A stretch of DNA of 64,000 nucleotides from Rugamonas aquatica (GTDB lineage Bacteria; Pseudomonadota; Gammaproteobacteria; Burkholderiales; Burkholderiaceae_D). The notes beneath the pieces were generated by a model. The model saw nothing but the letters and a program-made list of their open reading frames with translations. It had not been told where the DNA came from and did no database searches. This document shows positions 9,447 to 18,870 of the stretch, one piece after another (positions within the stretch are counted from its first letter, which is position 1; every line of letters starts with the position of its first letter). The translations under genes and the position numbers were made by a program. The stretch is taken from NCBI RefSeq assembly GCF_009380215.1, contig NZ_WHUG01000001.1, positions 558,001 to 622,000 of the forward strand, read 5' to 3'.

Positions 9447-10551
9447 ATCGGCCAACCAGGACTACGCACCAGCCGTGCTGGTTGAAACCCGCGAAGCCGT
9501 CGGCATCATCACGCTGAACGCGCCGGGCTCGCTGCACGCGCTGACGCTGAACATGATACGCATGGTCTACCAGGCCTTGCAGGACTGGGCCGCGAACGAC
9601 GCGATCGCCTGCGTGGTGCTGCAATCGAGCACCGACAAGGCCTTCTGCGCCGGCGGCGACGTGCGCACGCTGCGCAACGCCATCCTGGCCGAGCCCAGCG
9701 CCATGCCCAATCTGCTGGCGCAGTCCTTCTTCAGCGAGGAATACCGGCTCGACCACCTGATCCACACCTATCCGAAACCTGTGGTGGTGTGGGGCGGCGG
9801 CATCGTCATGGGCGGCGGACTGGGCTTGCTGGCGGGCGCCAGCCACCGCGTCGTCACGCCGACCACGCGCATCGCCATGCCGGAAATTACTATCGGCCTG
9901 TTCCCGGATGTGGGCGGCAGCTGGTTCCTGCCGCGCATGCCGGGCCGCAGCGGCCTGTTCCTCGGCCTGACCGGCGCCGCGCTGAACGCGCATGACGCGC
10001 TGTTCACCGGCCTCGGCGATTACTTCCTGCCGCAGGAACAACGCGAGGCAAGCATCGCCGCGCTGGCCGCTGCCGAATGGCAGGGCGACGCCGGCGCCGT
10101 GGTGGACCGCGTGCTGCGCTCGCTGAGCCTGGCCACTGACGCGCTGCCGGTATCGGAAGTGCGCCAGAACTGGGATACCATCAACACGCTGACCGCCGGT
10201 CGCGAGCTGGGGGAAGTGGTGGCCGCCATCACAGCTTATCAGGGCGATGTGGTCTGGTTGCAGCGTGCTGCGGCCTCGTTGGCGAAGGGCGCGCCGTCGT
10301 CGGCGGCGCTGGTGTGGGAGCTGCAAAAACGCAGTCGCCACCTGAGCCTGGCGGACGTGTTCAGGATGGAACTGGTGGTCGCCCTGCAATGCTGCGCTCA
10401 CCCGGACTTCCCGGAAGGCGTGCGCGCACTGCTGGTGGACAAGGACAACGCCCCGCAATGGTCGCCGCGCACGCTGGACGCGGCCATCGCCGCTGTGGAT
10501 GAATTTTTCCAGGCTCCCGGCCCGCAGCATCCGCTGGCCGATCTGAACTAA
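9439..10551 (+). CDS. 3-hydroxyisobutyryl-CoA hydrolase
   Basis: A 370-residue crotonase-superfamily thioesterase, about 100 residues longer than hydratases, as is usual for 3-hydroxyisobutyryl-CoA hydrolases. Signature segments are DKAFCAGGDVRTL, GGGIVMGGGLGLLAGASHRV, and MPEITIGLFPDVGGSWFLPR, the last being highly typical of this hydrolase. It releases 3-hydroxyisobutyrate and CoA. Starting inside the previous gene (8-nt overlap) supports operon membership. Confidence 0.92.
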   Translation: MRESANQDYAPAVLVETREAVGIITLNAPGSLHALTLNMIRMVYQALQDWAANDAIACVVLQSSTDKAFCAGGDVRTLRNAILAEPSAMPNLLAQSFFSEEYRLDHLIHTYPKPVVVWGGGIVMGGGLGLLAGASHRVVTPTTRIAMPEITIGLFPDVGGSWFLPRMPGRSGLFLGLTGAALNAHDALFTGLGDYFLPQEQREASIAALAAAEWQGDAGAVVDRVLRSLSLATDALPVSEVRQNWDTINTLTAGRELGEVVAAITAYQGDVVWLQRAAASLAKGAPSSAALVWELQKRSRHLSLADVFRMELVVALQCCAHPDFPEGVRALLVDKDNAPQWSPRTLDAAIAAVDEFFQAPGPQHPLADLN

Positions 10552-10565
10552 AACAAGGAGACTAT

Positions 10566-11453
10566 ATGCATATCGCTTTTATCGGACTGGGCAATATGGG
10601 CGCGCCGATGGCGCACAACCTGCTGCGTGCTGGCCGTACCGTGTCGGTCTTCGACTTGTCGGCGTCGGCCATGGAGAGCCTGCACAGTGCCGGCGCCCGC
10701 GCCGCATCGTCGGCGCTGGCCGCGGTGCGCGAGGCGGACGTGGTCGTTACCATGCTGCCAGCTGACCGCCACGTCCGTGAGCTGTATTTGGGCGAGCAGG
10801 GCATCCTGGCGCACGCCACCGGCAATGCGCTGTTCATCGATTGCAGCACCATCGCCGCCGATGCCGCGCGCGAAGTGGCGGCCGCCGCAGCCGAGCGTGG
10901 CCTGGCGATGATCGATGCGCCGGTCTCGGGCGGCACCGCCGGCGCCGCAGCGGGCACGCTGACCTTCATCGTCGGCGGCGAGACTGCCGCATTGGAGCGC
11001 GCCCGTCCGGTATTGGAACAGATGGGCAAGAACATCTTCCACGCGGGCGGTCCCGGCGCCGGGCAGGTCGCCAAGATCTGCAACAACATGCTGCTGGGGA
11101 TACTGATGGCGGGCACTTCGGAAGCGTTGAACCTGGGCGTTGCCCATGGTCTCGATCCGAAAGTGCTGTCGGAGATCATGGCCAAAAGCTCGGGCCGCAA
11201 CTGGGCGCTGGAGTTGTACAACCCCTGGCCCGGCGTGATGGACAATGTGCCGGCCTCGCGCGACTATGTGGGCGGCTTCGGCAGCTCGTTGATGCTGAAG
11301 GATCTGGGCCTGGCGCAGCAAGCCGCGCAATCGGCGCAGGCGGCCACGCCGCTGGGCAGCCTGGCGCGGCAGCTGTATCAACTGCACACGCAGCAGGGAC
11401 ATGGGCAGCAGGACTTCTCCAGCATCCTGCGCTTGTTTCAGCAGAAGTCCTGA
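10566..11453 (+). CDS. mmsB: 3-hydroxyisobutyrate dehydrogenase
   Basis: A 295-residue NAD-dependent beta-hydroxyacid dehydrogenase. It begins with the Rossmann motif IAFIGLGNMGAPMA, has the family substrate motif DAPVSGGTAGAAAGTLTFIVGG, and the catalytic lysine region GPGAGQVAKICNNM. It converts 3-hydroxyisobutyrate to methylmalonate semialdehyde, the MmsA substrate, closing the pathway of this operon. AAGGAG precedes the ATG. It is convergent with the next gene with only 3 bp between stop codons. Confidence 0.95.
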   Translation: MHIAFIGLGNMGAPMAHNLLRAGRTVSVFDLSASAMESLHSAGARAASSALAAVREADVVVTMLPADRHVRELYLGEQGILAHATGNALFIDCSTIAADAAREVAAAAAERGLAMIDAPVSGGTAGAAAGTLTFIVGGETAALERARPVLEQMGKNIFHAGGPGAGQVAKICNNMLLGILMAGTSEALNLGVAHGLDPKVLSEIMAKSSGRNWALELYNPWPGVMDNVPASRDYVGGFGSSLMLKDLGLAQQAAQSAQAATPLGSLARQLYQLHTQQGHGQQDFSSILRLFQQKS

Positions 11454-11456
11454 TCG

Positions 11457-12695
11457 TCAGCGGCGCAGCGTCAGCCCATCCAGCGCGATGGGCGCATCGG
11501 CGCCGCGCAGCATACCCGCCAGCAGGCTGGCGGTGCCGCAGGCGAAGGTAAAACCCAGCGGCCCGTGGCCGACGTTCAGCCACAGATTGTCGTAACGGGT
11601 CGCGCCGATGATGGGTGCGCTGTTGGGCGTGGCCGGACGCAGTCCCGCCCAAGCCTCGGCGCGCTCGTAGTCGGCGGCGTTCGGCATGGCTTCCTTCGAC
11701 AGCCGCAGCAAGCTTTGCACGCGGCGCTGGTCGATGCGGTTGTCCGCGCCCACCATGTCCACCATCGCCGCCACGCGCAATTGCTTGCCGATGCGCGCAT
11801 ACAGCACCTTGCGTTCGAAGTCCGTCACGCTGATCGCGGGCGCCACATCGCGGGGACGGATAGGCGCGCTCAAGCTATAGCCTTTGAGCGGATACAGCGG
11901 CAGTTGAATTCCCGCCGTCGCCGCCAGGTCGCGGCTCTGGATGCCTGCCGCCAGCACGAACTGATCTGCCCGCAACGGGCCGGATGTCGTCTCCAACCCC
12001 GTCACCTTTCCGCCTTCGGTTCGTATCGCCGTCACATCGCAATGCAGAACGCCGCCAAAGTTACGGTGCGTTTGCAAGCGCCGCGCCAGCGCCACGCAGA
12101 AAGCATGGCAATCCGCCACCGCCTCGCCGGCATTGAAGATCCCTCCGGCCAGCTCGCCTTGCAATGCCGCCAGCGCCGGCTCGCGCAAGACCGTGCCGGC
12201 GGGCGTCAGCACCTCGGCATCGCTGGCGGCCAGCTTTGCGGCGCGCTCGAACAGCCGTGCGCTGCGGTACACCACCAGCTTGCCAGGATCGCGCCAGCCA
12301 AACTCGGACATAGGCAATTGCAGCGACAGCTCGCGCATCGCCTGGCGGCTGAGTTCCCCCAGTTGCAGCAGCGTTGCGGTGGTGCGCCGGTTGGCGCCGG
12401 CATTGCAGTTGCGTAGAAACTGGACCAGCCAACGCCATTGCCGCAGATCCGCCTCCGGCCGAAAACGCAGCGGGCCGTCTGCCTGAAGCAGCCAATGCAG
12501 CGCCTTCAGCGGCACGCCCGCATCGGCCAGCGGCGCCACGTAGCGATAGCTGAGCTGCCCGCCGTTGCGGAAGCTGGCCATGCTGCCCACTTCTGCCTCG
12601 CGCTCGACCAGCGTCACGCGATAGCCGGCCTCGGCCAGCCACCACGCGGAGGTCAGGCCCACCACGCCGCCGCCGATGACGATGATCTCGCTCAT
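11457..12695 (-). CDS. DadA-like D-amino acid dehydrogenase
   Basis: A 412-residue FAD oxidoreductase of the DAO family. The N-terminal dinucleotide fold reads IIVIGGGVVGLTSAWWLAEAG, and the DadA signature NGGQLSYRYVAPLADAGVPLK follows at about 45-65. It should deaminate D-amino acids (classically D-alanine) at the inner membrane, passing electrons to the respiratory chain. It is 4 bp downstream of a serine hydrolase on the same strand and close to murQ, so here it plausibly consumes D-Ala released from murein peptides. The length is slightly short for DadA (about 430). Confidence 0.85.
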   Translation of the reverse strand: MSEIIVIGGGVVGLTSAWWLAEAGYRVTLVEREAEVGSMASFRNGGQLSYRYVAPLADAGVPLKALHWLLQADGPLRFRPEADLRQWRWLVQFLRNCNAGANRRTTATLLQLGELSRQAMRELSLQLPMSEFGWRDPGKLVVYRSARLFERAAKLAASDAEVLTPAGTVLREPALAALQGELAGGIFNAGEAVADCHAFCVALARRLQTHRNFGGVLHCDVTAIRTEGGKVTGLETTSGPLRADQFVLAAGIQSRDLAATAGIQLPLYPLKGYSLSAPIRPRDVAPAISVTDFERKVLYARIGKQLRVAAMVDMVGADNRIDQRRVQSLLRLSKEAMPNAADYERAEAWAGLRPATPNSAPIIGATRYDNLWLNVGHGPLGFTFACGTASLLAGMLRGADAPIALDGLTLRR

Positions 12696-12699
12696 GATC

Positions 12700-13968
12700 T
12701 CACTGGCCGAGTATGGCGCGGCGATACAGCGCCGTCAGGATGCGCTCTTCGCTGCGCGTCATTGCAGAATAGCGGCCGGGATTGGCTTCCGGGTCGGCGC
12801 CAGTGCCGCCGATCAGCGACACCATGCCGTTGCCGCGCTCCAGATCGACGACGAACGTGGAGATCAAACCATACGCCTCGCCCAGATGCCCGGCCGCGCT
12901 GAAGCCGCCACCTTCGACCAGGCTGTCGCCGCCGAAACGCTGGCTGCCCAGACCCCAGCTCTGATACAGGCCGCGATACGTATCGCCGTTGCCGCCGTCG
13001 TACTTCCACTGCTGGCTGAACATCAGCGCCACCGATTCCGCTTGCAGGATCTGCTGCCCCTGATGCCGGCCCTGATGGATCAACATCAGCATGATCTTGC
13101 CCAGGTCGGAGGCCGAGATGCGCAGGCCACCGGTCGGACTGAACAACGTGCCGTTGCTGCCGACGACGTAGCTGCCGATATTGGCGGGCGCGGAGGGAGG
13201 GCGCACGCTGTAGTCGTCCACCTGCGCGATCCAGGGGCCATCGGCATTCCAGACCTCGGTATCGACGGTGCGCTTGCGGTACAGCGTCGCCACATCGTCA
13301 AGCTCGGTGGCGGAAAATTCGGCGGGATTGTAGCCGCCGCGCAGGCCCATCGGCTCCAGCAGCAGCCGCTTCATCAGCCGGTCGAAACGCTCGCCGCTGA
13401 CTTTTTCCATGATGGTGCCGATCACGCCCCAGTTCAGGTTGGTGTACGTGAAGTAGGCGCCGGGCCGGGCATTGCCGGCCCACATGCCGACATCGCCGCC
13501 GGTCAGCTTGTCGCGGATGGCCACCTCAGCTCCCCAGAAATAGCCTGCATCATCCCGCAGCGACGAGGTATGCGTGAGCAGCATGCGCAAGGTAATCGCC
13601 TGGTCCGGGAAGTGCGGATTGCGCAGAGGATAGCCGAGATACTCGCCCACGTCCGTATCCAGCGCCAGCTTGTGCTGCTCCACCAGCCTCATCACGCCGA
13701 AGGTCGTCATCATCTTGGAGATCGATGCGATGCGATACAGCGTGTCGGCCGTGGCCGGCGCAGCATGAGCGCCGATGCGGCGCTGGCCGGTTTGAAACTG
13801 GTATTGCACCTTGCCGCCGCGCACAGCCAGCACCGACAGGCTCGCCAGCGGCATCGCCCGGTCGGCCGCGATGGCCGCCAGTTCCTGATCCAAAGTGGCG
13901 GCCAGACCGCCGCCGCTGACACCCGCCATCAGCAACATCCCCATCAAGGCCTGCATTTCACGTTTCAT
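12700..13968 (-). CDS. Secreted serine hydrolase, class C beta-lactamase/DD-peptidase family
   Basis: A 422-residue protein with a signal peptide (MLLMAGVSGGGLAA, residues 11-24). The active site shows SxxK at S82-K85 (ASISKMMT), a YxN motif in FTYTNLNWGVIG, and a C-terminal SLIGGTG region standing in for the KTG/HxG motif. The start at 13968 is supported by GAGGG upstream; an open frame extends 38 codons further. The family contains D-aminopeptidases, DD-peptidases, esterases and class C beta-lactamases; the neighbouring dadA-like and murQ genes favour action on murein peptides. It shares a 149-bp divergent region with murQ. Confidence 0.85.
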   Translation of the reverse strand: MKREMQALMGMLLMAGVSGGGLAATLDQELAAIAADRAMPLASLSVLAVRGGKVQYQFQTGQRRIGAHAAPATADTLYRIASISKMMTTFGVMRLVEQHKLALDTDVGEYLGYPLRNPHFPDQAITLRMLLTHTSSLRDDAGYFWGAEVAIRDKLTGGDVGMWAGNARPGAYFTYTNLNWGVIGTIMEKVSGERFDRLMKRLLLEPMGLRGGYNPAEFSATELDDVATLYRKRTVDTEVWNADGPWIAQVDDYSVRPPSAPANIGSYVVGSNGTLFSPTGGLRISASDLGKIMLMLIHQGRHQGQQILQAESVALMFSQQWKYDGGNGDTYRGLYQSWGLGSQRFGGDSLVEGGGFSAAGHLGEAYGLISTFVVDLERGNGMVSLIGGTGADPEANPGRYSAMTRSEERILTALYRRAILGQ

Positions 13969-14117
13969 GTTGGCCCTCTTGTTCTCGATGGGAGCAAGAA
14001 TACTGTGGGTGACGGGCCGTCGCCAATGAAAACCGGCTCTTGCCGTATAACTTTTCGGAATGCCCTCCCGGCAAGCTTTCATGGCCGCGAGCTGAGCTTC
14101 AAGATTAAACTGGCCAT
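13969..14117. promoter_or_regulatory. Divergent promoter region between serine hydrolase and murQ
   Basis: This 149-bp gap separates two divergently transcribed genes of the murein-related neighbourhood, so both promoters must lie here or overlap coding sequence. I see no convincing -35/-10 pair or operator by eye. Confidence 0.35.
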
Positions 14118-15002
14118 ATGCTCAACACCGAAACCCCCAGCCAGGAACACGCCGGCCTGGACCAGTATCCGGTTGCCGAACTGGTCGACACGCTGATCGC
14201 CGACCAGTTCAACGCCATCGCCGCGGTTCACGCGGCGGCGGCGTCCATTACCGCAGCGGTGGACGAGGCCGCACCGCGCATCGCCGCTGGCGGCCGCCTG
14301 ATCTACGTCGGCGCGGGTACCTCCGGCCGGCTCGGCGTGCTGGACGGCGTGGAGCTGCACCCGACTTTCTCGTGGCCGCATGAGCGTGCCTTGTCCCTGC
14401 TTGCTGGCGGCAAGGGCGCCATGTTTCAGGCCGTGGAGGGCGCCGAGGACGACAGCAAGCAAGGTTTCCTGGACCTGGCCGCCTTGCTGCCGCAAACGAA
14501 CGACGTGGTCTTGCTGCTGGCCGCCTCCGGCAGCACGCCCTACGTGCTGGGCGCGCTGGACGCGGCCCGTACCGCCGGCGCGCTGACCATCGGCATCGCC
14601 AACAATCCCGACGCGCCCGTCGCCATGCGCGCCGAAATCGGCATCACGCTGGACACCGGGCCGGAAGTCATCTCGGGCAGCACCCGCCTGAAGGCCGGCA
14701 CGTCGCAAAAGATCGTACTGAACACCATCTCCAGCGCCATCATGGTCCGGCTCAACAAGGTCTACGGCAATCTGATGGTCGACATGAAGGCCACCAACGC
14801 CAAGCTGGTGCGCCGCGCCGTCGCGCTGACCCGCCACGCCACCGGCGCCGACGAGGCCAGCGCCCATTTCGTGCTGGAGCAATGCGACTTCCACGTCAAG
14901 GTCGCGATCGTCGTGCTGAAATGCCAGGTGCCGATCGCGCGGGCGCGCGCCTTGCTCGCCCAAGCGGAAGGCAGCGTAAGGGCGGCACTCCTGCTACAGT
15001 AG
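14118..15002 (+). CDS. murQ: N-acetylmuramic acid 6-phosphate etherase
   Basis: A 294-residue SIS-domain enzyme. It cleaves the lactyl ether of MurNAc-6-phosphate to GlcNAc-6-phosphate and lactate, a cytoplasmic step of murein recycling. Diagnostic segments are YVGAGTSGRLGVLDGVELHPTFSWP (residues about 63-87), EDDSKQGFLDL, and TRLKAGTSQKIVLNTIS. Length matches family members (about 300). It is followed 25 nt later by a LysR gene and then by a TonB receptor and an LD-carboxypeptidase. The kinase AnmK or the MurP transporter that supply its substrate are not in the window. Confidence 0.95.
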   Translation: MLNTETPSQEHAGLDQYPVAELVDTLIADQFNAIAAVHAAAASITAAVDEAAPRIAAGGRLIYVGAGTSGRLGVLDGVELHPTFSWPHERALSLLAGGKGAMFQAVEGAEDDSKQGFLDLAALLPQTNDVVLLLAASGSTPYVLGALDAARTAGALTIGIANNPDAPVAMRAEIGITLDTGPEVISGSTRLKAGTSQKIVLNTISSAIMVRLNKVYGNLMVDMKATNAKLVRRAVALTRHATGADEASAHFVLEQCDFHVKVAIVVLKCQVPIARARALLAQAEGSVRAALLLQ

Positions 15003-15027
15003 CGCATCGTCATAGCGAAAGAGGAAG

Positions 15028-15918
15028 ATGCGGCTGCGTCACATTGAAGTTTTCCACGCGATCATGCAAGTCGGTACCATCAGCGGCGCCGCCCAGGTGC
15101 TGCACATTTCGCAGCCGGCCGTCACCAAGGTGCTGCAGCACTGCGAACTGCAACTGGGCATGCCGCTGTTCGAACGCGTGCGCGGCAAGCTGTATCCCAA
15201 GCCGGAAGCGCATCGCCTGTTCGCCGAAACCGAAAAACTCAACCGCGACCTGCAAGGCATACGCCGCCTGGCCGCCAGCCTCAAGGGCCGCACGGTGGAA
15301 ACCATCCGCCTGGTCTCGACGCCGACCGTGGCCGCCAGCGTGCTGCCGCAAGCGATGAGCAACTGGCGCCGCGCCTTCGCCGACACCCGCTGCGAACTGG
15401 CCACCCACCACACCAGCGAGATCGTCAACACCCTGCGCCTGGGCGAGGCCGACCTCGGCCTGTCGTTGCAAGACCCGCGTCATCCCGGCATCGTCGCCGA
15501 GCCCATCGCGCAGGGCGTGATGACGGTGATCGCACGGCCTGGCCGCTGGTCCGCCGCGCAAGAGGCCCAGCCATTCTCCGCGCCGCAGCTGGAGGGAGAA
15601 CTGATAGGCTACGCCGACAACGACCCGCTCGGCGACCTGGTGCTGGCCGCCTGCGAAGCGCAGGGCATACAGCCGCATTTCCACACCGTCGTGCAGACCT
15701 ACCAGATCGCCCGTTCGCTGGTTGAAACCGGCGGCGGCATGGCGGTGGTCGATCCGTTCACGGCAGCTTCCGGGCGCGGCCGCCTGCAGAGCCGGCCGTG
15801 GGCGCCGGAGATTCCGATCCAGCTCTACCTGCTCACGCCGGCCCACGCGCCGCTGTCCCACGGCGCCAGCCAGCTGGCCCGCAGCATCGCCGACGCCGCC
15901 CGCGCCTTGCTCGGCTAG
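15028..15918 (+). CDS. LysR-family transcriptional regulator
   Basis: A 296-residue LTTR. The winged HTH covers residues 1-60 (MRLRHIEVFHAIMQVGTISGAAQVLHISQPAVTKVLQ), followed by the periplasmic-binding-like effector domain. AGAGGAAG lies directly before the ATG, and the gene is 25 nt after murQ, so the two are probably co-transcribed. By position it may control murQ, the serine hydrolase/dadA pair or the downstream receptor. The ligand is unknown. Confidence 0.9.
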   Translation: MRLRHIEVFHAIMQVGTISGAAQVLHISQPAVTKVLQHCELQLGMPLFERVRGKLYPKPEAHRLFAETEKLNRDLQGIRRLAASLKGRTVETIRLVSTPTVAASVLPQAMSNWRRAFADTRCELATHHTSEIVNTLRLGEADLGLSLQDPRHPGIVAEPIAQGVMTVIARPGRWSAAQEAQPFSAPQLEGELIGYADNDPLGDLVLAACEAQGIQPHFHTVVQTYQIARSLVETGGGMAVVDPFTAASGRGRLQSRPWAPEIPIQLYLLTPAHAPLSHGASQLARSIADAARALLG

Positions 15919-15937
15919 TCTTTATTCCCGAGAAATG

Positions 15938-15960
15938 TGGCACAAATGATACAAGTGCCA
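15938..15960. promoter_or_regulatory. Inverted repeat upstream of the TonB receptor
   Basis: TGGCAC (15938-15943) and GTGCCA (15955-15960) form a 6-bp inverted repeat with an 11-bp spacer (T-N11-A geometry as in LysR boxes). It lies in the 195-bp gap between the LysR gene and the TonB receptor, a sensible place for a LysR-type operator. The rest of the gap shows nothing I can name. Confidence 0.3.
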
Positions 15961-16113
15961 TTCCTGAAACCCGCCGTCACTGGCATGCTGCGGGTAAGAG
16001 CGCCAATTCATTACCAAAAGTTATGGCCGCAAAAGCTATTTTCATTGGCTGGCGAATGAAGCAAGGCGCTAATCTGAACAGATAACTAGTCAGATTCACC
16101 ACAGGGAGAGACC

Positions 16114-18870
16114 GTGAAGGTTAAAAAACTGGCGCATATGATTGCGCTGATGGGCGTGTTCGTCCCGGCTGCGGGTACCGTGTTTGCGCAGGAGGTCATG
16201 CAGCGCGTGGAAATTACCGGCAGTAGCATCAAGCGTCTGGCGAAGGAGGGCGCGTTGCCGGTCCAGGTGATCGGCATCGACACCATCGAAAAATCCGGCA
16301 TCACCAGCACTGAACAGCTGATCCGCAGCCTGTCCGCCAACGGCACCGGCGCCGACAATATGACTTCGGGGAACAACGTCTTCGGCGCGGATGCAGACCG
16401 CGTCAGCGGCGGCGCTTCGTACGCATCGCTGCGCGGGCTGGGACCGAACAGCACACTGGTGCTGCTCAACGGCCGCCGCATCGCCACCTTCGGCGCCAGC
16501 GCCAAGGCCGTCGACCTCAATGCGATCCCGCTGGGCGCCATCCAGCGCGTGGAGATCCTCAAGGACGGCGCCTCGGCCATCTACGGCACGGACGCCATCG
16601 GCGGCGTCATCAACTTCATCCTGCGCACCGACTATCACGGCGTTGAAGTCTCGCTCAACGACAATTTCACCCAGCATGGCGGCGGCGCGACGCGGCGCCT
16701 GTCGCTGCTGGGCGGCATCGGCTCTCTGGAGAACGAGGGCTACAACGTCATGGGCAGCATCACCTATGACAACAACGCAAAGCTCAGCTCGCGCGACCGC
16801 GTGTTTGCCAACGGCTTCCAGCCGGCACGCGGCCTGTCGCCGGACACCACCGGTACGCCATACGCCAACCAGTTGAGCGGCGCCGGCACTGCGCTGGGCA
16901 CCGGCTTCAAGGTGCCGGGCGACAGCACCACCTATTTGCAAGCCAATCCCCTGAGCTTGCAGGGCAAGTGCGACTCCATCCCCGGCATGTCGCAGTACCA
17001 GACCGCGCTGTGGAAGGACGTTACCGCCGCCACGCGCAGCACCTATTCCTGCGCCTACGATTACGGCGCCGACTACATCATCACCGTTCCCGTCGAGCGC
17101 CTGAATGCGGTATCGCGCGGCACGCTCAAGCTTAACGGCGACCACAAGCTGTTTGTCGAAGCGCTGTTCGGCCACAACAAGGCCATCGCCGAGTTCACGC
17201 CGGTGCAGATCCAGACCTCGCTGGCAGCCGGCAACGCCTATCCGGTGGGCGGCGCCTACTACCAGGACTTGTCGGCCCTCATTCCGAGCTTCGACAAGAC
17301 CAAGCCCATCATCTACAAATGGCGGGCCAACGCCTGGGGCAACCGCGTTCAGGAAAACGTCACCGACAACGCGCGCCTGCTGATCGGCGCCGAGGGTGTA
17401 CTGCTCGGCAAATGGGACTACCGCGCCGGGCTGTCGCACGGCGAGAGCACCACCAAGACCGCGCTGCTGGACGGCTACGGCTACACCAGCAAGATCTACT
17501 CGGCGCTGGGCGGCGGCAAGATCAACCCCTGGCTGACCGCCGGCCAGACGCAGACGCAGGAAGCCATGGACCTGGTCGAGTCGACCAAATTCCGTGGCGC
17601 CTTCCAGCACGGCAAAACCAGCCTGACCCAGCTGGACGGCAACCTGTCCGGCGAGATCTGGCAAATGCCGTCCGGCCCGCTGTCGATGGCGGTCGGCTTC
17701 GACCTGCGCCGCGAAGGCTACGACTTCGGGCAGGACGTGGACGCCACGCAGATCCTGCTGTCCCCGGGGAATGCCGCGCTGAACAACGCCAGCCGCAACA
17801 TCAAGGCGGTCTACACCGAATTGATCGTTCCCATCACCAGGGAACTTGAAACCCAGCTGGCCGTGCGCCGCGATCACTACAGCGTGTTCGGCGCGACCAC
17901 CAATCCCAAGATCTCGTTCCGCTACCAGCCGAACAACGCGCTGCTGTTCCGTGGCTCGGCCAACAAGGGCTTCCTGGCGCCGAGCTTCACGCAGCTGTAT
18001 TCCGGCCGTCTGTCGCAGGAACTGCCGAACGGCACCATCGATCCGATCTTCTGCCCGCAGCATCCCGGCGATCCGGCGTTTTGCGCGATCGCGCGGCTGC
18101 CGTACTTCAGCGGCGGCAATCCGGGCCTGAAGCCGGAGACCTCGAAGCAGGGCAGCCTGGGCATGGTGATCGAGCCGGTGCGCGGCTATTCGGCGTCGAT
18201 CGACTACTGGGCGATCAACTCGCAGAACCGCATCCTGAACCGCACGCCGCAAATCGTGCTGGCCAACGCCGCGCTGCTGTCGCAAAACATTATCCGCAAC
18301 CCGGACAACACGATCGCCTATGTCAACGCAGGCTGGATCAACGCGGCCGGCACCAAGACGCGCGGCGCCGACCTCAGCCTGCGCGGCGAAGGCAAGATCG
18401 ACAGCTACAAGTGGGCGGTCAGCCTCGACGGCACCTACACGCAGAGCTTCAAGTTCGCCGAGATCGAAGGCCAGCCGTACAAGGAATACGTCGGCAACTT
18501 CTACACCCGCGACCTGTACCTGCGCTGGAAGCACAACGCCAGCATCAACCTGTCTCGCGGCGACTGGAGCGGCATGCTGATCCAGAACTACAGTTCCGGT
18601 TACAAGGACCAGCTGCCCAATGGCGGAAAGTCCGCGCCACCGGCCGGCTTCAATCCAGACGTTAAGGCTTACACCAAGTACGACCTGTCGGCCACCTACA
18701 CCGGCTTCAAGAACGTCACGATCACGCTCGGCATCCAGAACCTGCTCGACACCGATCCGCCGTTCACCGCACACAATGTGGATGAAGTGGTGGGCGCGGG
18801 CTGGGATCCACGGGTGGCGGATCCGCGCGGACGTTCGCTGAACATCCTGCTCAAGTACAAGTTCCTGTAA
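16114..18870 (+). CDS. TonB-dependent outer-membrane receptor, possible muropeptide transporter
   Basis: A 918-residue receptor starting at GTG 16114, with AGGGAGAG 5 nt upstream. It has a signal peptide (residues 1-25, ending VFAQ), a TonB-box region with QRVEITGSSIKRL, a plug domain (about 45-165, with LRGLGPNSTLVLLNGRRIA and EILKDGASAIYGTDAIGGVINF) and a C-terminal beta-barrel ending in LKYKFL with terminal aromatic-hydrophobic pattern. The GSxIKR type N-terminus is common in receptors for carbohydrates and peptides. Its stop overlaps the start of an LD-carboxypeptidase and it follows murQ, so import of murein fragments is a reasonable inference. Confidence 0.9.
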   Translation: MKVKKLAHMIALMGVFVPAAGTVFAQEVMQRVEITGSSIKRLAKEGALPVQVIGIDTIEKSGITSTEQLIRSLSANGTGADNMTSGNNVFGADADRVSGGASYASLRGLGPNSTLVLLNGRRIATFGASAKAVDLNAIPLGAIQRVEILKDGASAIYGTDAIGGVINFILRTDYHGVEVSLNDNFTQHGGGATRRLSLLGGIGSLENEGYNVMGSITYDNNAKLSSRDRVFANGFQPARGLSPDTTGTPYANQLSGAGTALGTGFKVPGDSTTYLQANPLSLQGKCDSIPGMSQYQTALWKDVTAATRSTYSCAYDYGADYIITVPVERLNAVSRGTLKLNGDHKLFVEALFGHNKAIAEFTPVQIQTSLAAGNAYPVGGAYYQDLSALIPSFDKTKPIIYKWRANAWGNRVQENVTDNARLLIGAEGVLLGKWDYRAGLSHGESTTKTALLDGYGYTSKIYSALGGGKINPWLTAGQTQTQEAMDLVESTKFRGAFQHGKTSLTQLDGNLSGEIWQMPSGPLSMAVGFDLRREGYDFGQDVDATQILLSPGNAALNNASRNIKAVYTELIVPITRELETQLAVRRDHYSVFGATTNPKISFRYQPNNALLFRGSANKGFLAPSFTQLYSGRLSQELPNGTIDPIFCPQHPGDPAFCAIARLPYFSGGNPGLKPETSKQGSLGMVIEPVRGYSASIDYWAINSQNRILNRTPQIVLANAALLSQNIIRNPDNTIAYVNAGWINAAGTKTRGADLSLRGEGKIDSYKWAVSLDGTYTQSFKFAEIEGQPYKEYVGNFYTRDLYLRWKHNASINLSRGDWSGMLIQNYSSGYKDQLPNGGKSAPPAGFNPDVKAYTKYDLSATYTGFKNVTITLGIQNLLDTDPPFTAHNVDEVVGAGWDPRVADPRGRSLNILLKYKFL

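Noticed and set aside
15938-15953. TGGCAC sequence as a sigma-54 promoter for the TonB receptor
   Set aside because: The expected TTGC at the -12 position is missing; it fits an inverted repeat better.
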